In this document: piece after piece, positions 25,542-35,004 of the stretch | Layout: each line of letters starts with the position of its first letter | Numbering within the stretch: the stretch's first letter is position 1 | Source of the DNA: Deltaproteobacteria bacterium | GTDB taxonomy: Bacteria > Desulfobacterota > Binatia > UBA1149 > JAJCZL01 | Assembly (NCBI GenBank): GCA_029262415.1 | Contig: JAJCZL010000033.1 | Coordinates: 1 to 64,000 of the forward strand | DNA: 64,000 nt | Direction: 5' to 3' | The notes under the pieces: model-generated | What the model saw: only the letters and a program-made list of their open reading frames with translations | What the model was told of the DNA's origin: nothing | Databases searched by the model: none | Position numbers and translations under genes: made by a program

Positions 25542-25566
25542 GTGGGCGTGTGTGGGGCCATGTGGT
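25542..25566 (+). promoter_or_regulatory. MraZ-binding box array upstream of mraZ
   Basis: Three GTGG(G/T) repeats begin at 25542, 25552 and 25562, an exact 10-bp period. E. coli MraZ binds TGGGN repeats with 5-nt spacers upstream of its own operon, which is the same geometry. The array lies at the predicted transcription start, consistent with autorepression. Confidence 0.6.
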
Positions 25567-25658
25567 AACGGAGAGTGTACCCCTAAAAAAATGTCAGTCG
25601 GCCGGGGGCTCGCTAGCAGGCGCGTGTGCGACACGCGGCATGTCCACGAACTATTCGC

Positions 25659-26114
25659 ATGTTTTCTGGAACCTACGAACACGCAATCGACGAAAAGGGC
25701 AGGGTGGCAATCCCACGCCCTTGGCGCGATGCGCTCGCGGCCGCCGGCCATACCGCACAGGTGATGGCGACGGTCTCGCTGCCCCGGGAAGAGCCTCATT
25801 TGATGTTTTATACCGAGGCGCGTTGGAACGAGGCACTCGAGAGTGTTCGCAAGGTGGAGGGCGCCGGCCTGAACGGCAAGCCGGTTCGGCGTGGGATCGT
25901 CGGACAACAGGTTGCGCTTGCGTTCGACAAACAAGGCAGGATCCTCCTCCCTCCCAAGTTCCGCGAACACGCGAAAATAGTCAAGGATGTAAAATGCGTC
26001 GCGGTCGAACCGGAGAAGTTCGAGATGTGGTCGCCGACGTCCTATGCCGCGCAGGAGGTCGAAGACCTCAAGCTGTTGAACGAGGAGTTCTACGTCAAAC
26101 AGCTTAAACTGTAG
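25659..26114 (+). CDS. mraZ: Transcriptional regulator / cell division protein MraZ
   Basis: A 151-aa protein with two SpoVT-AbrB-like repeats. The first reads 'MFSGTYEHAIDEKGRVAIPRPWR' (split here: FSGTYEHAIDEKGR then VAIPRPWR) and the second 'LAFDKQGRILLPPKFRE', each carrying the family D-x-x-G-R turn. MraZ forms rings and represses the division and cell wall cluster through boxes such as those at 25542-25566. ATG 25659 matches the family start although the ribosome site is weak. It heads the 17-kb cluster. Confidence 0.95.
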   Translation: MFSGTYEHAIDEKGRVAIPRPWRDALAAAGHTAQVMATVSLPREEPHLMFYTEARWNEALESVRKVEGAGLNGKPVRRGIVGQQVALAFDKQGRILLPPKFREHAKIVKDVKCVAVEPEKFEMWSPTSYAAQEVEDLKLLNEEFYVKQLKL

Positions 26115-26227
26115 CGGTGGAAACCGCCGTCTTTTCCGTTGGCATGCGATCGCTTCAGGTGGGGTCGCGGGCGGAGTAGGGGGCGTCACGGAAAAAGTGG
26201 TTGCTTGCGCCTCGTGGAGGCCAAGCC

Positions 26228-27175
26228 GTGGTCGATAAGGCTGGGTCAGAGCGTCATCTGCCGGTAATGGCGGTGGATGTGTGTGAGATGCTGGAGCCCC
26301 GACCCGCGGGACGGTACATCGATGCGACGCTTGGGGATGGTGGCCTCACGATCGCGATTCTCGATGCATCTGCCCCGGGCGGAGAAGTTCTGGCGGTGGA
26401 CTGGGACGATGACGCTCTGGCCCGTTCGAAGAAGAACCTTGCGGCTTACTTAGACCGCGTAAGCTTCGCCCGCTCGAGTTTCGAGCGCATCCGTGAACTC
26501 CTCCCCGGCCACGGATGGGGCGACGGTGCCGACGGCATGATCCTCGATCTCGGCGTCTCGACCCACCAAATTACCGAGCCTGGGCGCGGGTTCAGCTTCC
26601 AGAAAGACGGGCCGCTCGACATGCGCATGGATCAGCGCTTGACCGAGACCGCGGCCGACCTTTGCAATACCCGCGACGAGAAGACGCTCGCAAATATCAT
26701 CTATCGCTACGGCGAGGAGCGCGCTTCTCGACGGATCGCCCGTACGATCGTCGAACGACGCTTGCGCGAGCCGCTCGAGACCACCGCCGACCTACGTCGT
26801 GCGGTTAAGGATGCCGGTGTGTTCGGCCGTCCGGGGCACGATCCGGCCACGCGCACCTTCCAGGGGCTTCGTATCGCCGTCAATGACGAACTCGGGACAC
26901 TGGAGAGGTTTCTCGAAGACGGCTTCAAATGCCTTCGTCCAGGCGGACGCATGGCGGTGCTGAGTTACCATTCGCTCGAAGACAGGCTCGTCAAGCACGC
27001 GTTTCGCAAGTGGGCCTCGGACTGTATTTGCCCGCCGGAGACGCCGATCTGTGGTTGTTCGTGGCGTGCGAAGGTAAACTTAATCGTCCGGCGGCCGAAG
27101 CGTCCAAGCGCTGAGGAAGTGGAGCGCAACCCGCGCGCACGCAGTGCGAGGCTGCGCGGTGTGCAGAGGATTTGA
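26228..27175 (+). CDS. rsmH: 16S rRNA (cytosine-1402-N4) methyltransferase RsmH
   Basis: A 315-aa methyltransferase (formerly MraW) that modifies C1402 in the ribosomal P site. Motifs include 'HLPVMAVDVCEML', the SAM loop 'DATLGDGGLTIAIL', 'DLGVSTHQITEPGRGFSF', 'DGPLDMRMD' and 'LSYHSLEDRLVK'. GTG 26228 is chosen for its GGAGG site 7 nt upstream. It follows mraZ by 113 nt and is followed within 4 nt by ftsL. Confidence 0.96.
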   Translation: MVDKAGSERHLPVMAVDVCEMLEPRPAGRYIDATLGDGGLTIAILDASAPGGEVLAVDWDDDALARSKKNLAAYLDRVSFARSSFERIRELLPGHGWGDGADGMILDLGVSTHQITEPGRGFSFQKDGPLDMRMDQRLTETAADLCNTRDEKTLANIIYRYGEERASRRIARTIVERRLREPLETTADLRRAVKDAGVFGRPGHDPATRTFQGLRIAVNDELGTLERFLEDGFKCLRPGGRMAVLSYHSLEDRLVKHAFRKWASDCICPPETPICGCSWRAKVNLIVRRPKRPSAEEVERNPRARSARLRGVQRI

Positions 27176-27179
27176 GGGG

Positions 27180-27536
27180 ATGGCAAGGAACCGCAGAAAA
27201 GTCGTTGGTTGGGGTGCGCGTTGGCAGCAGATGGTCTTCGATCCGGCTGTGGTCGGCAGGCGTTGGCGTCTCGGCGTCACGGCTCTCGCGGTCATCACTT
27301 TGATCGGCGCCCAGGTCTGGGTGCGATTGCAGGTCGATGAGCTCGGCTACCGGGTTCAGCGCACTACGGCGGTCATCGAGAAACTCGATCACGAGCACAG
27401 CGAGTTGCTCGCAGAGTTGAACAGCGAGAAGTCGCCGGCGTTGCTTTCTGAGCGCGCGAACATTGTCCTCGGATTGCGCGAGCCTGCGGCCGGCCAAGTC
27501 GTTACCGTGTATGCGGCGGAGGGAGATGGCGCGTAG
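27180..27536 (+). CDS. ftsL: Cell division protein FtsL-like
   Basis: A 118-aa bitopic membrane protein: a basic cytoplasmic N-terminus (about 40 residues), one membrane span ('LGVTALAVITLIGAQVWVRL'), and a periplasmic coiled coil ('YRVQRTTAVIEKLDHEHSEL'). Sequence identity in this family is low; the call rests on length, topology and position between rsmH and ftsI. FtsL pairs with FtsB and activates the FtsWI synthase. The gene overlaps ftsI by 11 nt. Confidence 0.82.
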   Translation: MARNRRKVVGWGARWQQMVFDPAVVGRRWRLGVTALAVITLIGAQVWVRLQVDELGYRVQRTTAVIEKLDHEHSELLAELNSEKSPALLSERANIVLGLREPAAGQVVTVYAAEGDGA

Positions 27537-29544
27537 CCGTAACAGCTTCAGCCGACGCCTCTTCTTCGTCGCGTTCGTATGCACGGCACCGTTGATTCCG
27601 ATCTTCTGGCGGATGTATACGCTGAGCGTTCTCGATGGCAGCAAGTTCGTCGATCAAGTGCGCGACATCACCTGCGGACAAAGCGTGAAGATGGCCTACC
27701 GTGGTCCGATCCTCGATCGCAACGGTGCGGCGCTGGCGACCTCGGTACAGGCGAATCGGGTTTCCAAAAGCGGACGCGATTACCAGTACGACCCTGCGGA
27801 TGCCGAAGGTCTTGCCCCCTACCTATTGATACCGGTCGATGCGCTTGATGCGCGCCTAAAGGAAGGCAAGGGCAGGTTCGGTTGGCTGGCCAAGGACATC
27901 AGCGTCGATGCTGCGCGCGCGATCGAGCGCGCGCGGATTCGTGGAATCGACGTTCACCAAGATCAAATGCGCAGCTATCCACACGGTTCGTTGGCTGCAC
28001 ACGTGGTCGGCTTCTCGGGCGCGGACGCCCAGGGGCTCGAGGGTGTGGAACTCGCACTCGACGACAAGATTCGCGGCGAAGCTGTAAGTGTCGAAGTCTG
28101 TACCGACGCGCACGGTAGGGCCCGGCTCGACGCCGGTGATATGGCCGGCGTGAACCAGGGTGCCACGGTTACGCTGACGCTCGACGCGACGCTGCAGAGC
28201 ATCGCCGAGCGCGAGCTCACCGCGCGTATCAGTGAGGTGGACGCACACGGTGGGACCGTCGTGATCCTCGATCCGCGCAGTGGTGAGTTGTTGGCGATGG
28301 TAAGCCGTCCCGTCTTCGACCCCAACCGTTACAACAGTTTTGTCGTCGGCGATCGGCGCAATCGCGCGATCACCGATCTGTTCGACCCCGGCTCGACCAC
28401 CAAGCCGTTGTTGGTGGCGGCGGCGATGCAGGTGGGTACGATAACGCCGGAGTCTCGCTACGATTGCGAACACGGTGCGATGCGCATCGGCAGACGGACC
28501 ATCCACGACCACAAGCCGCACGACGTACTCGATATCGCCGATATCCTGCGAGTGTCATCCAATATTTGTGCGGCGAAGATCGGGATCGAGATGGGCGCCG
28601 AAAAGCTGCACGCCTACCTCGGCAAGTTCGGGTTCGGGCGTCGTACCGCTATCGAACTCCCAGGTGAGTTGCCCGGTCTGTTGCGCCCCCATGCACAGTG
28701 GCGCCCGATCGAACTGGCCAATATCAGCTTTGGACAGGGGGTCAGTGTGACCGCGCTGCAAATGGCTTCGGCGTTCAGCGTCCTTGCTAACGGCGGTGTG
28801 CGCATGGAGCCTTATGTTGTCTCTGAGGTGACCGGAACCAACGGCGATGTCATTGTCGACCGTGCGCCACGCGTAGAGCAACGGGTGGTTTCCGAGGAAA
28901 TCGCAGCGACTGTTACCGAGATGCTGGAGGCCGTGGTTTCGCCTCGCGGGACTGCACCGCAGGCGATGATCGAAGGGATTCGTATCGCGGGTAAAACAGG
29001 AACTGCACAGAAAGTCGTCGACGGCACCTATAGCAAGGACCACTGGGTAGCATCGTTTGTCGGCTACTTGCCTGCCGACGATCCCCAGCTGGTGATCGCG
29101 GTTGCTATCGACGAACCGCAAACACACCACTACGGTGGTGTAGTTGCCGCCCCGGTGTTCAAACGCATCGCTGAGGCGAGTCTCGACTATCTACATATCC
29201 ACCGCACGCCGACCGAACATGAGTCGCCCGGCCGGCAGGGCGAGCCACGACAGCAGTTCGAGCTCGAGACGATTCCGTTATTGGAAGCCAGCGCGGTACC
29301 GCATTGGGAGCGTCCGCCGATGCCGTCTCCGGTCCGTCCCGGTGCGGCCCTCCCCGATTTGGCGGGTTTGAGCCTGCGTGGCGCAATGCGTGTTTTGCAG
29401 GAATGCGAGTGTGACATCCGGGTACAGGGTTCCGGCTACGTGGTGTCGCAACAGCCCCCGCCCGGCAAGCCCTTGCTGGATGCGGCGCGCGTTACACTCA
29501 TCCTGGCCCACGACGGCGTCGTCCAAGCTGTCGTGGCGCGCTAG
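27526..29544 (+). CDS. ftsI: Septal peptidoglycan transpeptidase FtsI (PBP3-like) with PASTA domain
   Basis: A 672-aa class B penicillin-binding protein. A single N-terminal membrane anchor is followed by the pedestal domain and the transpeptidase domain with S290-T-T-K293 (nucleophile S290), 'SSN' in 'VSSNICAAK', and K490-T-G-T493. A C-terminal PASTA domain (about residues 600-668, 'LPDLAGLSLRGAMRVLQE') is present, a feature more frequent in delta-type and Gram-positive division transpeptidases than in enteric FtsI. It cross-links septal peptidoglycan with FtsW. ATG 27526 has GGAGGGAG directly upstream. Confidence 0.95.
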   Translation: MARSRNSFSRRLFFVAFVCTAPLIPIFWRMYTLSVLDGSKFVDQVRDITCGQSVKMAYRGPILDRNGAALATSVQANRVSKSGRDYQYDPADAEGLAPYLLIPVDALDARLKEGKGRFGWLAKDISVDAARAIERARIRGIDVHQDQMRSYPHGSLAAHVVGFSGADAQGLEGVELALDDKIRGEAVSVEVCTDAHGRARLDAGDMAGVNQGATVTLTLDATLQSIAERELTARISEVDAHGGTVVILDPRSGELLAMVSRPVFDPNRYNSFVVGDRRNRAITDLFDPGSTTKPLLVAAAMQVGTITPESRYDCEHGAMRIGRRTIHDHKPHDVLDIADILRVSSNICAAKIGIEMGAEKLHAYLGKFGFGRRTAIELPGELPGLLRPHAQWRPIELANISFGQGVSVTALQMASAFSVLANGGVRMEPYVVSEVTGTNGDVIVDRAPRVEQRVVSEEIAATVTEMLEAVVSPRGTAPQAMIEGIRIAGKTGTAQKVVDGTYSKDHWVASFVGYLPADDPQLVIAVAIDEPQTHHYGGVVAAPVFKRIAEASLDYLHIHRTPTEHESPGRQGEPRQQFELETIPLLEASAVPHWERPPMPSPVRPGAALPDLAGLSLRGAMRVLQECECDIRVQGSGYVVSQQPPPGKPLLDAARVTLILAHDGVVQAVVAR

Positions 29545-29561
29545 CGGCAGTGCCGCTTTCG

Positions 29562-31118
29562 ATGAACCACACCAACAAAGGAATCGAACTCGGCGAGCTG
29601 ATCTCCGCGCTGCGCGCTCGAGGAGTTGCAGTGGTTGCCGGGGCCTCTGGGTCTGCAGTTGCGGGCGTCCGCGTTCGCGGTGTAGTGCAACACTCCGGTC
29701 TTGTCGGTCCAGGCGCCCTTTTCGCCGCTCTCGGCGGAACCCGTGTCGATGGCGCGGCCTACATAGCTGAGGCACGTGATCGCGGGGCGGTGGCCGTTAT
29801 ATGTGTTGCCGACGCAGACGACTGCGGACTGCCTTCGTTGCGTGTCACCGATGTCGCGCGCGCGACTGGACACGCGGCTTCAATCGTCGCGGGGGAGCCC
29901 AGCGCTGCGATGTCGGTCGTCGCAATTACAGGGACCAATGGAAAGACAAGCACAGCCTATGTGCTCGAGAGCATCCTTGCGGCCGGCGGACGTCGCGTAG
30001 GCGTATTGGGCACGATTGTGCAGCGCTGGCCAGGCGTTGAGCGCGAGTCCAAGCTTACCACGCCATCGGCTTGTGAGGTTCAGGCGGTGCTCGCCGAGAT
30101 GCGCGACGCGGGTGTCGACAGCGTCGTGATGGAGGTCTCGTCGCACGCTCTCATCCAGCAACGGGTGGCCGGTTGTCGCTTCGCTGTTGGTGTATTCACC
30201 AACTTGACGCGTGATCATTTTGACTATCACCAAGGCGAAGACGCGTACTTTGAGGCGAAGGCGTTGCTCATACGCGAGTACATCGAACCGAACGGTGCTA
30301 CAGCAGTTCTCAACCTCGACGACCCTAGAGTAGCCGGTCTTGTAAATGAACTCGGACGCGCCGATGTGTGGACATTCTCGACACACCCGGCGGCAAATGC
30401 GCGTGTATCGGTACGTGTGGCTGATGCTGGGTTGCGCGGGATGGAGCTAAAAATCGAACTTGACGGCAACACCATCGGTGTTCACACGCAGTTGGTCGGA
30501 GAGGTTAACGCCGCCAATATAGCCGCGGCAGTCGCAGCGGCAGCGGCGCTTGGCGTCGCGCCCGAGCAGCTGGCACAAGGGATCCGTGATTGTCGGCCGG
30601 TGCCGGGACGTCTCGAACGCATCGGCCTGGGAGACCCTGCTGTGTTGGTAGACTACGCGCACACTCCGGATGCGCTCGAGCGCGCGATTGCATCACTGCG
30701 CCCGTTTGTGGCCGGGCGCCTGATCGTGGCATTTGGCTGCGGAGGCGACCGCGATCGCGGTAAGCGACCCTTGATGGGGGCGGCCGCTGCACGGCTTGCC
30801 GACGTGGTGGTTGTGACATCCGATAACCCACGTAGCGAGGATCCCGAGGCGATCATCGAAGGTATAGTTGCTGAGGTTTCGGCCGGTCTTACGCTGCGCG
30901 ACGCGGATGAACTCGCCGGCGGTGCGCGTGGATACATACGCAAGACTGATCGGCGTGAGGCCATAGAGTTATCAATGGCAATAGCAGCGAAGGGTGATGC
31001 GGTGTTGATCGCGGGCAAAGGCCACGAAAACTATCAAGAAATAAACGGGGTCCGCCATGACCTCGACGATCGTGCGATCGTTGCGGCGTTGCAGCAGCAA
31101 GTGCGGGGCCGGACGTGA
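29562..31118 (+). CDS. murE: UDP-MurNAc-tripeptide synthetase MurE (meso-DAP type)
   Basis: A 518-aa Mur ligase adding the third stem residue. ATP loop 'GTNGKTSTAYVLE', 'TNLTRDHFDYH', 'YAHTPDALERAI' and 'GCGGDRDRGKRPLMG' are present. The motif 'DNPRSEDP' is the one associated with meso-diaminopimelate specificity rather than lysine. ATG 29562 is used; an in-frame GTG at 29550 is possible, and neither has a clear ribosome site. The last four bases overlap murF. Confidence 0.96.
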   Translation: MNHTNKGIELGELISALRARGVAVVAGASGSAVAGVRVRGVVQHSGLVGPGALFAALGGTRVDGAAYIAEARDRGAVAVICVADADDCGLPSLRVTDVARATGHAASIVAGEPSAAMSVVAITGTNGKTSTAYVLESILAAGGRRVGVLGTIVQRWPGVERESKLTTPSACEVQAVLAEMRDAGVDSVVMEVSSHALIQQRVAGCRFAVGVFTNLTRDHFDYHQGEDAYFEAKALLIREYIEPNGATAVLNLDDPRVAGLVNELGRADVWTFSTHPAANARVSVRVADAGLRGMELKIELDGNTIGVHTQLVGEVNAANIAAAVAAAAALGVAPEQLAQGIRDCRPVPGRLERIGLGDPAVLVDYAHTPDALERAIASLRPFVAGRLIVAFGCGGDRDRGKRPLMGAAAARLADVVVVTSDNPRSEDPEAIIEGIVAEVSAGLTLRDADELAGGARGYIRKTDRREAIELSMAIAAKGDAVLIAGKGHENYQEINGVRHDLDDRAIVAALQQQVRGRT

Positions 31119-32491
31119 TCGTTTCCGATCTCTTGCGTGCAGTCGACGGGCGACTCACGGCGGGCCTTGCGGCCGCCCGGTTTGACGGTGTATGCACCGA
31201 TACGCGAAAGATCGCGACTGGAAATCTGTTCGTCGCGCTCACCGGAGAGAAGTTTGACGGCAACGCGTTTGTCGATGAGGCACTTGCGGCCGGAGCGGCA
31301 GCTGTTGTGTGTGAGCGTCCGCCCACGGATCCCGGAACGGCCGCCATCGTGGTTGTGTCTGATGCGTTACGCGCTCTGGGTGATCTTGCCGCGGCTCATC
31401 GTAACCGCTTCGACCTGCCGGTCGTGGGCATCACCGGCTCCAACGGCAAGACCACGACCAAAGAACTGTTGCGCGTGATCCTTGCCGAGGCCTGGGGTGA
31501 AGACCGCGTGTTGGCGAACAAAGGCAACTTCAACAACCTGATCGGCATGCCGCTGACCTTGCTCCAGCTTTCTTCCGAGCACCGCGTCGCCGTGCTGGAG
31601 ATGGGCATGAATGCATTTGGCGAGATCGCGCGTCTGACCGAGATTGCACGCCCGACCCACGCAATGATCACGATGATCGGCTCGGCCCATCTCGAAGGCG
31701 TAGGTTCCGTTGAAGGTGTCGCGAGGGCCAAAGGCGAATTGTTCGCGGGGCTCGAAGCTGGGGCAACCGTGCTGATCAACACCGACGATGCGCGCGTGGC
31801 GGCACTCGGACGGGCGTTTCCCGGGAAAAAGCTCAGCTACGGGAGCCGCGGCGAGGTGCGCGCCGACGCGATCGTAGCGCGCGGGTTTGACGGCACCACG
31901 TTCCGTCTTGTGGTCCCCTCCGGGGCCGTGGCTATAGACCTCCCGCTTTCCGGCGGACACAATGTTACGAATGCGACGGCGGCTACGGCCTGCGCAATCG
32001 TCCTCGGTGTGGATACGCAAACGGTGGCACGCGGCTTGGCCAATGCCGTGCCGCCGCCGATGCGGCTGGCACCGGAAATGTTAAAGAACGGAGTTTTGGT
32101 GGTCGACGACAGCTATAACGCAAACCCCGATTCGCTGCGGGCCTCGCTCGATACGCTGGCCGAGTGTGCGGCAGGGCGTTGCATCGTGGTTCTCGGCGAC
32201 ATGCTCGAACTCGGTGACGATGCCGAACGTGTCCACGAAGAAGCCGGAGCCGCGGCAGCGGCGATCTCGCCGCTGCTGGTCTGTGCCGTCGGTGACTACG
32301 CCGACGCGATCCGGCGCGGCGCAGTTGCCGCCGGGCTCGACCCGAAGACGGCACGCGCCTGTCGCGACCAACGCGTCGCGGCCGAAGCCGTAGCTGAACT
32401 TTGGACCGAGGGTGACACGGTGCTTGTCAAGGGTTCGCGCGGATCGGCGATGGAAAGGGTGATTGATGCGTTGAGGACGGCGGCGAGCTGA
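31115..32491 (+). CDS. murF: UDP-MurNAc-tripeptide:D-Ala-D-Ala ligase MurF
   Basis: A 458-aa Mur ligase that adds D-Ala-D-Ala to complete the pentapeptide. The ATP loop is 'GITGSNGKTTTKELL', followed by 'KGNFNNLIGMPLTLL', 'EMGMNAFGEI', and 'DDSYNANPDSLRASL'. GTG 31115 overlaps the murE stop as GTGA. The gene for D-Ala-D-Ala ligase (ddl), often in this cluster, is not in the window. Confidence 0.97.
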   Translation: MIVSDLLRAVDGRLTAGLAAARFDGVCTDTRKIATGNLFVALTGEKFDGNAFVDEALAAGAAAVVCERPPTDPGTAAIVVVSDALRALGDLAAAHRNRFDLPVVGITGSNGKTTTKELLRVILAEAWGEDRVLANKGNFNNLIGMPLTLLQLSSEHRVAVLEMGMNAFGEIARLTEIARPTHAMITMIGSAHLEGVGSVEGVARAKGELFAGLEAGATVLINTDDARVAALGRAFPGKKLSYGSRGEVRADAIVARGFDGTTFRLVVPSGAVAIDLPLSGGHNVTNATAATACAIVLGVDTQTVARGLANAVPPPMRLAPEMLKNGVLVVDDSYNANPDSLRASLDTLAECAAGRCIVVLGDMLELGDDAERVHEEAGAAAAAISPLLVCAVGDYADAIRRGAVAAGLDPKTARACRDQRVAAEAVAELWTEGDTVLVKGSRGSAMERVIDALRTAAS

Positions 32492-32492
32492 G

Positions 32493-33569
32493 ATGATTTA
32501 TTACTACCTCGCGCCGTTGGCGGCCGAATATAGCTTTCTGAATGTCGTACGCTATCTCACTTTCCGCTCGGTTCTGGCGGCGCTGATCGCGTTGGTGCTC
32601 TCGTTCGTGTTGGGCCCGCGCTTGATCCGCGCGCTTCGCGCGGGCCAAATTCGCCAACCGGTCAGCGAGTTTGCTCCCGAGGGGCACGCACTCAAGACCG
32701 GGACGCCGACGATGGGCGGCTTCTTGATCCTCACCGCGATGCTCGGCTCGGTTCTGCTTACCGCCGACCTGACCAACTTCTACGTCATCATGACGGTTCT
32801 CGTCATTGTCGGATTTGGTGCGATCGGCTGGTGGGACGACTACCTCAAGGTGACACGCGGCAACAACGCCGGGTTTTCCGCACGCGTGAAGTTTGCTGCA
32901 CAGGTGCTGGTCGCGACGGTTGCGATGACCGCGCTTTACATGCGGCCGGAGTTCGACCCGACGCTCTCGGTACCGTTCATGAAGCACTTCAATCCGAATC
33001 TCGGTCTAGTCTACATCCCGTTTGCAGTGTTGGTTATCGTCGGCACCTCCAACGCGGTGAACCTCACCGACGGGCTGGATGGGCTGGCGATCGGCCCAGT
33101 CATGACCACCGCAGCCACCTACGCGATCCTCACCTACGCTGCAGGGCACGCGAAGATCGCTGGGTATTTGCTGATCCCGCGCGTTCCCGGCGCCGGTGAA
33201 CTAGCGATTGTTTGCGCCGCGATCGCGACCGCGAGTCTCGGGTTCCTATGGTTCAATACCTACCCGGCCCAGCTGTTCATGGGCGACGTCGGGTCGCTTC
33301 CGCTCGGCGCTGCGCTCGGGACCGTTGCCGTTGTCTCCAAAAACGAGCTGGTCTTGATCATCGCCGGCGGGGTGTTTCTGGTCGAGGCGCTATCGGTAAT
33401 CATTCAACTGACCTCGATCAAGTTACGCGGCAAGCGGGTCTTTCGCATGGCGCCGATTCATCACCACTTCGAGCTTACCGGCTGGCCTGAACCACTGATT
33501 ATCGTCCGGGCGTGGATCATCTCGATCATCTGCGCATTGGTAACCCTGGCCTCGCTCAAGCTACGCTGA
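32493..33569 (+). CDS. mraY: Phospho-MurNAc-pentapeptide transferase MraY
   Basis: A 358-aa polytopic inner-membrane enzyme with about ten spans that transfers phospho-MurNAc-pentapeptide to undecaprenyl phosphate to form lipid I. Recognisable are 'KTGTPTMGGFLIL', 'GWWDDYLKV', 'NAVNLTDGLDGLAIGP', 'MGDVGSLPLGAALG' and the terminal 'RMAPIHHHFELTGWPE'. It starts one base after the murF stop codon and ends 4 nt before murD. Confidence 0.98.
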   Translation: MIYYYLAPLAAEYSFLNVVRYLTFRSVLAALIALVLSFVLGPRLIRALRAGQIRQPVSEFAPEGHALKTGTPTMGGFLILTAMLGSVLLTADLTNFYVIMTVLVIVGFGAIGWWDDYLKVTRGNNAGFSARVKFAAQVLVATVAMTALYMRPEFDPTLSVPFMKHFNPNLGLVYIPFAVLVIVGTSNAVNLTDGLDGLAIGPVMTTAATYAILTYAAGHAKIAGYLLIPRVPGAGELAIVCAAIATASLGFLWFNTYPAQLFMGDVGSLPLGAALGTVAVVSKNELVLIIAGGVFLVEALSVIIQLTSIKLRGKRVFRMAPIHHHFELTGWPEPLIIVRAWIISIICALVTLASLKLR

Positions 33570-33573
33570 ATCC

Positions 33574-35004
33574 GTGGCGGGAGACAGAGACACTAGGTTG
33601 CCGGTTCCAGCGGCTTCGCCGCTTTCCCCAGGCCTGCCGGTTCTCGTTGTCGGGCGCGGTCGCAGCGCCGCGGCTGCGGCGCGCTTGGTCGCTGCGCGCG
33701 GCGGCGAGCCTCTGATCGCAGACGATACCGCCGGTGATTCCGAACTGGCAACGGGAGAGCAGGATTTTCCTGCAACCGCCCGTGCGTTGACGGTGGAGCA
33801 GGCGCACCGCGAGCTTGCTCGCGTCGGTCTGGTGGTGCCGAGTCCGGGTGTCGCGGCCGAGCACGGATTGCTGCGCGCGGCGCTCGCCGCGGGTAAACCG
33901 GTGCTCTCCGAGATCGAACTGGCCGCACGTCATATCCAGGTGCCGCTTTACGCGGTGACCGGTACCAACGGCAAGAGCACGACGGTGAGTCTCTTGGCCG
34001 CGGCGATGCGCGAGTCGGGAATGAAGGTGTTCGCGGGCGGCAACCTCGGGCAACCTTTGTGCGACGCGGTCGGTGGCGACTACCACGCGTGCGTGGTCGA
34101 AGTCTCGAGTTTTCAGCTCGAATGGGTTGAGCAATTTGCGCCGTTCGCCGCCGCACTGCTCAACATCGCCCCCGATCACCTCGACCGGCACGGCTCGATG
34201 GCGTCGTATCTAGCGGCCAAGTTGCGCATCTTCGCAAACATGAAGACCGGCAGCGCGGTTCTCGGCGATCAGTTTCTCGACCGGGCCGACGGTTTTGCCC
34301 GCAAGGGCCTGCGCATCGTTGCGTTCGGCGTGCCGTCTGGACGCGACGCTAAGCGCGTCGCAAGTACTAGCGCCGCGGTGATCGAACGGGTCATTGCGGA
34401 TCCGCTGCGCCGCTGTGTGCGAACGCCCGACTGGGAGGCGACGCTGGCGCCGTCTTGGCCGGTTGCGCCGCACGATTTCGAGAATGTCGCCGCGGCTGCC
34501 GCTCTGGCGCGCGCCGCCGGCGTGTCCGCAGGGGCCTTTGCCGCAGCTGTCGCGAGATTCGAGCCCTTGCCGCATCGCCTGGTGCTGGTCGGCGAGCACT
34601 GTGGTTTGCGTTTTTGGAATGATTCTAAGGCCACAAATCCAGCGGCGGCGGTGCGCAGCGTAGCTACGTTTCCGCCGGCGACTGTGGTCTTGCTCGCAGG
34701 CGGCAAGGCCAAGGGCGGGGATCTCGACGAACTGGCCGTCCTTGCCTCGCAACTCAAAGGTGTGGTCGCATACGGTGAGGCCCGCGCCCTTGTCGCAAGG
34801 GCGTTGGCTACCTGCGCGCGCGTCGAAAGCGCTGCGGGGATGCGCGCCGCGTGCGATATTGCGCTATCATTGGCCGATCCGGGCGACAACGTTCTGCTCG
34901 CCCCGGGTTGCGCGAGTTTCGATGAGTTCGCCGATTACGCCGCGCGGGGCGAGGCGTTCGTCGGCTGGGTTGAGGAGTTGGGTGGCAAAAGCAAGGCAAG
35001 CTGA
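33574..35004 (+). CDS. murD: UDP-MurNAc-L-alanine:D-glutamate ligase MurD
   Basis: A 476-aa Mur ligase adding D-glutamate. A Rossmann start ('LPVLVVGRGRSAAAAARLV') is followed by 'VTGTNGKSTTVSLLA', 'EVSSFQLEW', 'LNIAPDHLDRHGSM', 'NDSKATNPAAAV', and 'LLAPGCASFDEFADYAARG'. About 20 Pro/Ala-rich residues precede the Rossmann strand, so the GTG 33574 start could be slightly early. Its 3' end overlaps ftsW by 23 nt. Confidence 0.96.
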   Translation: MAGDRDTRLPVPAASPLSPGLPVLVVGRGRSAAAAARLVAARGGEPLIADDTAGDSELATGEQDFPATARALTVEQAHRELARVGLVVPSPGVAAEHGLLRAALAAGKPVLSEIELAARHIQVPLYAVTGTNGKSTTVSLLAAAMRESGMKVFAGGNLGQPLCDAVGGDYHACVVEVSSFQLEWVEQFAPFAAALLNIAPDHLDRHGSMASYLAAKLRIFANMKTGSAVLGDQFLDRADGFARKGLRIVAFGVPSGRDAKRVASTSAAVIERVIADPLRRCVRTPDWEATLAPSWPVAPHDFENVAAAAALARAAGVSAGAFAAAVARFEPLPHRLVLVGEHCGLRFWNDSKATNPAAAVRSVATFPPATVVLLAGGKAKGGDLDELAVLASQLKGVVAYGEARALVARALATCARVESAAGMRAACDIALSLADPGDNVLLAPGCASFDEFADYAARGEAFVGWVEELGGKSKAS

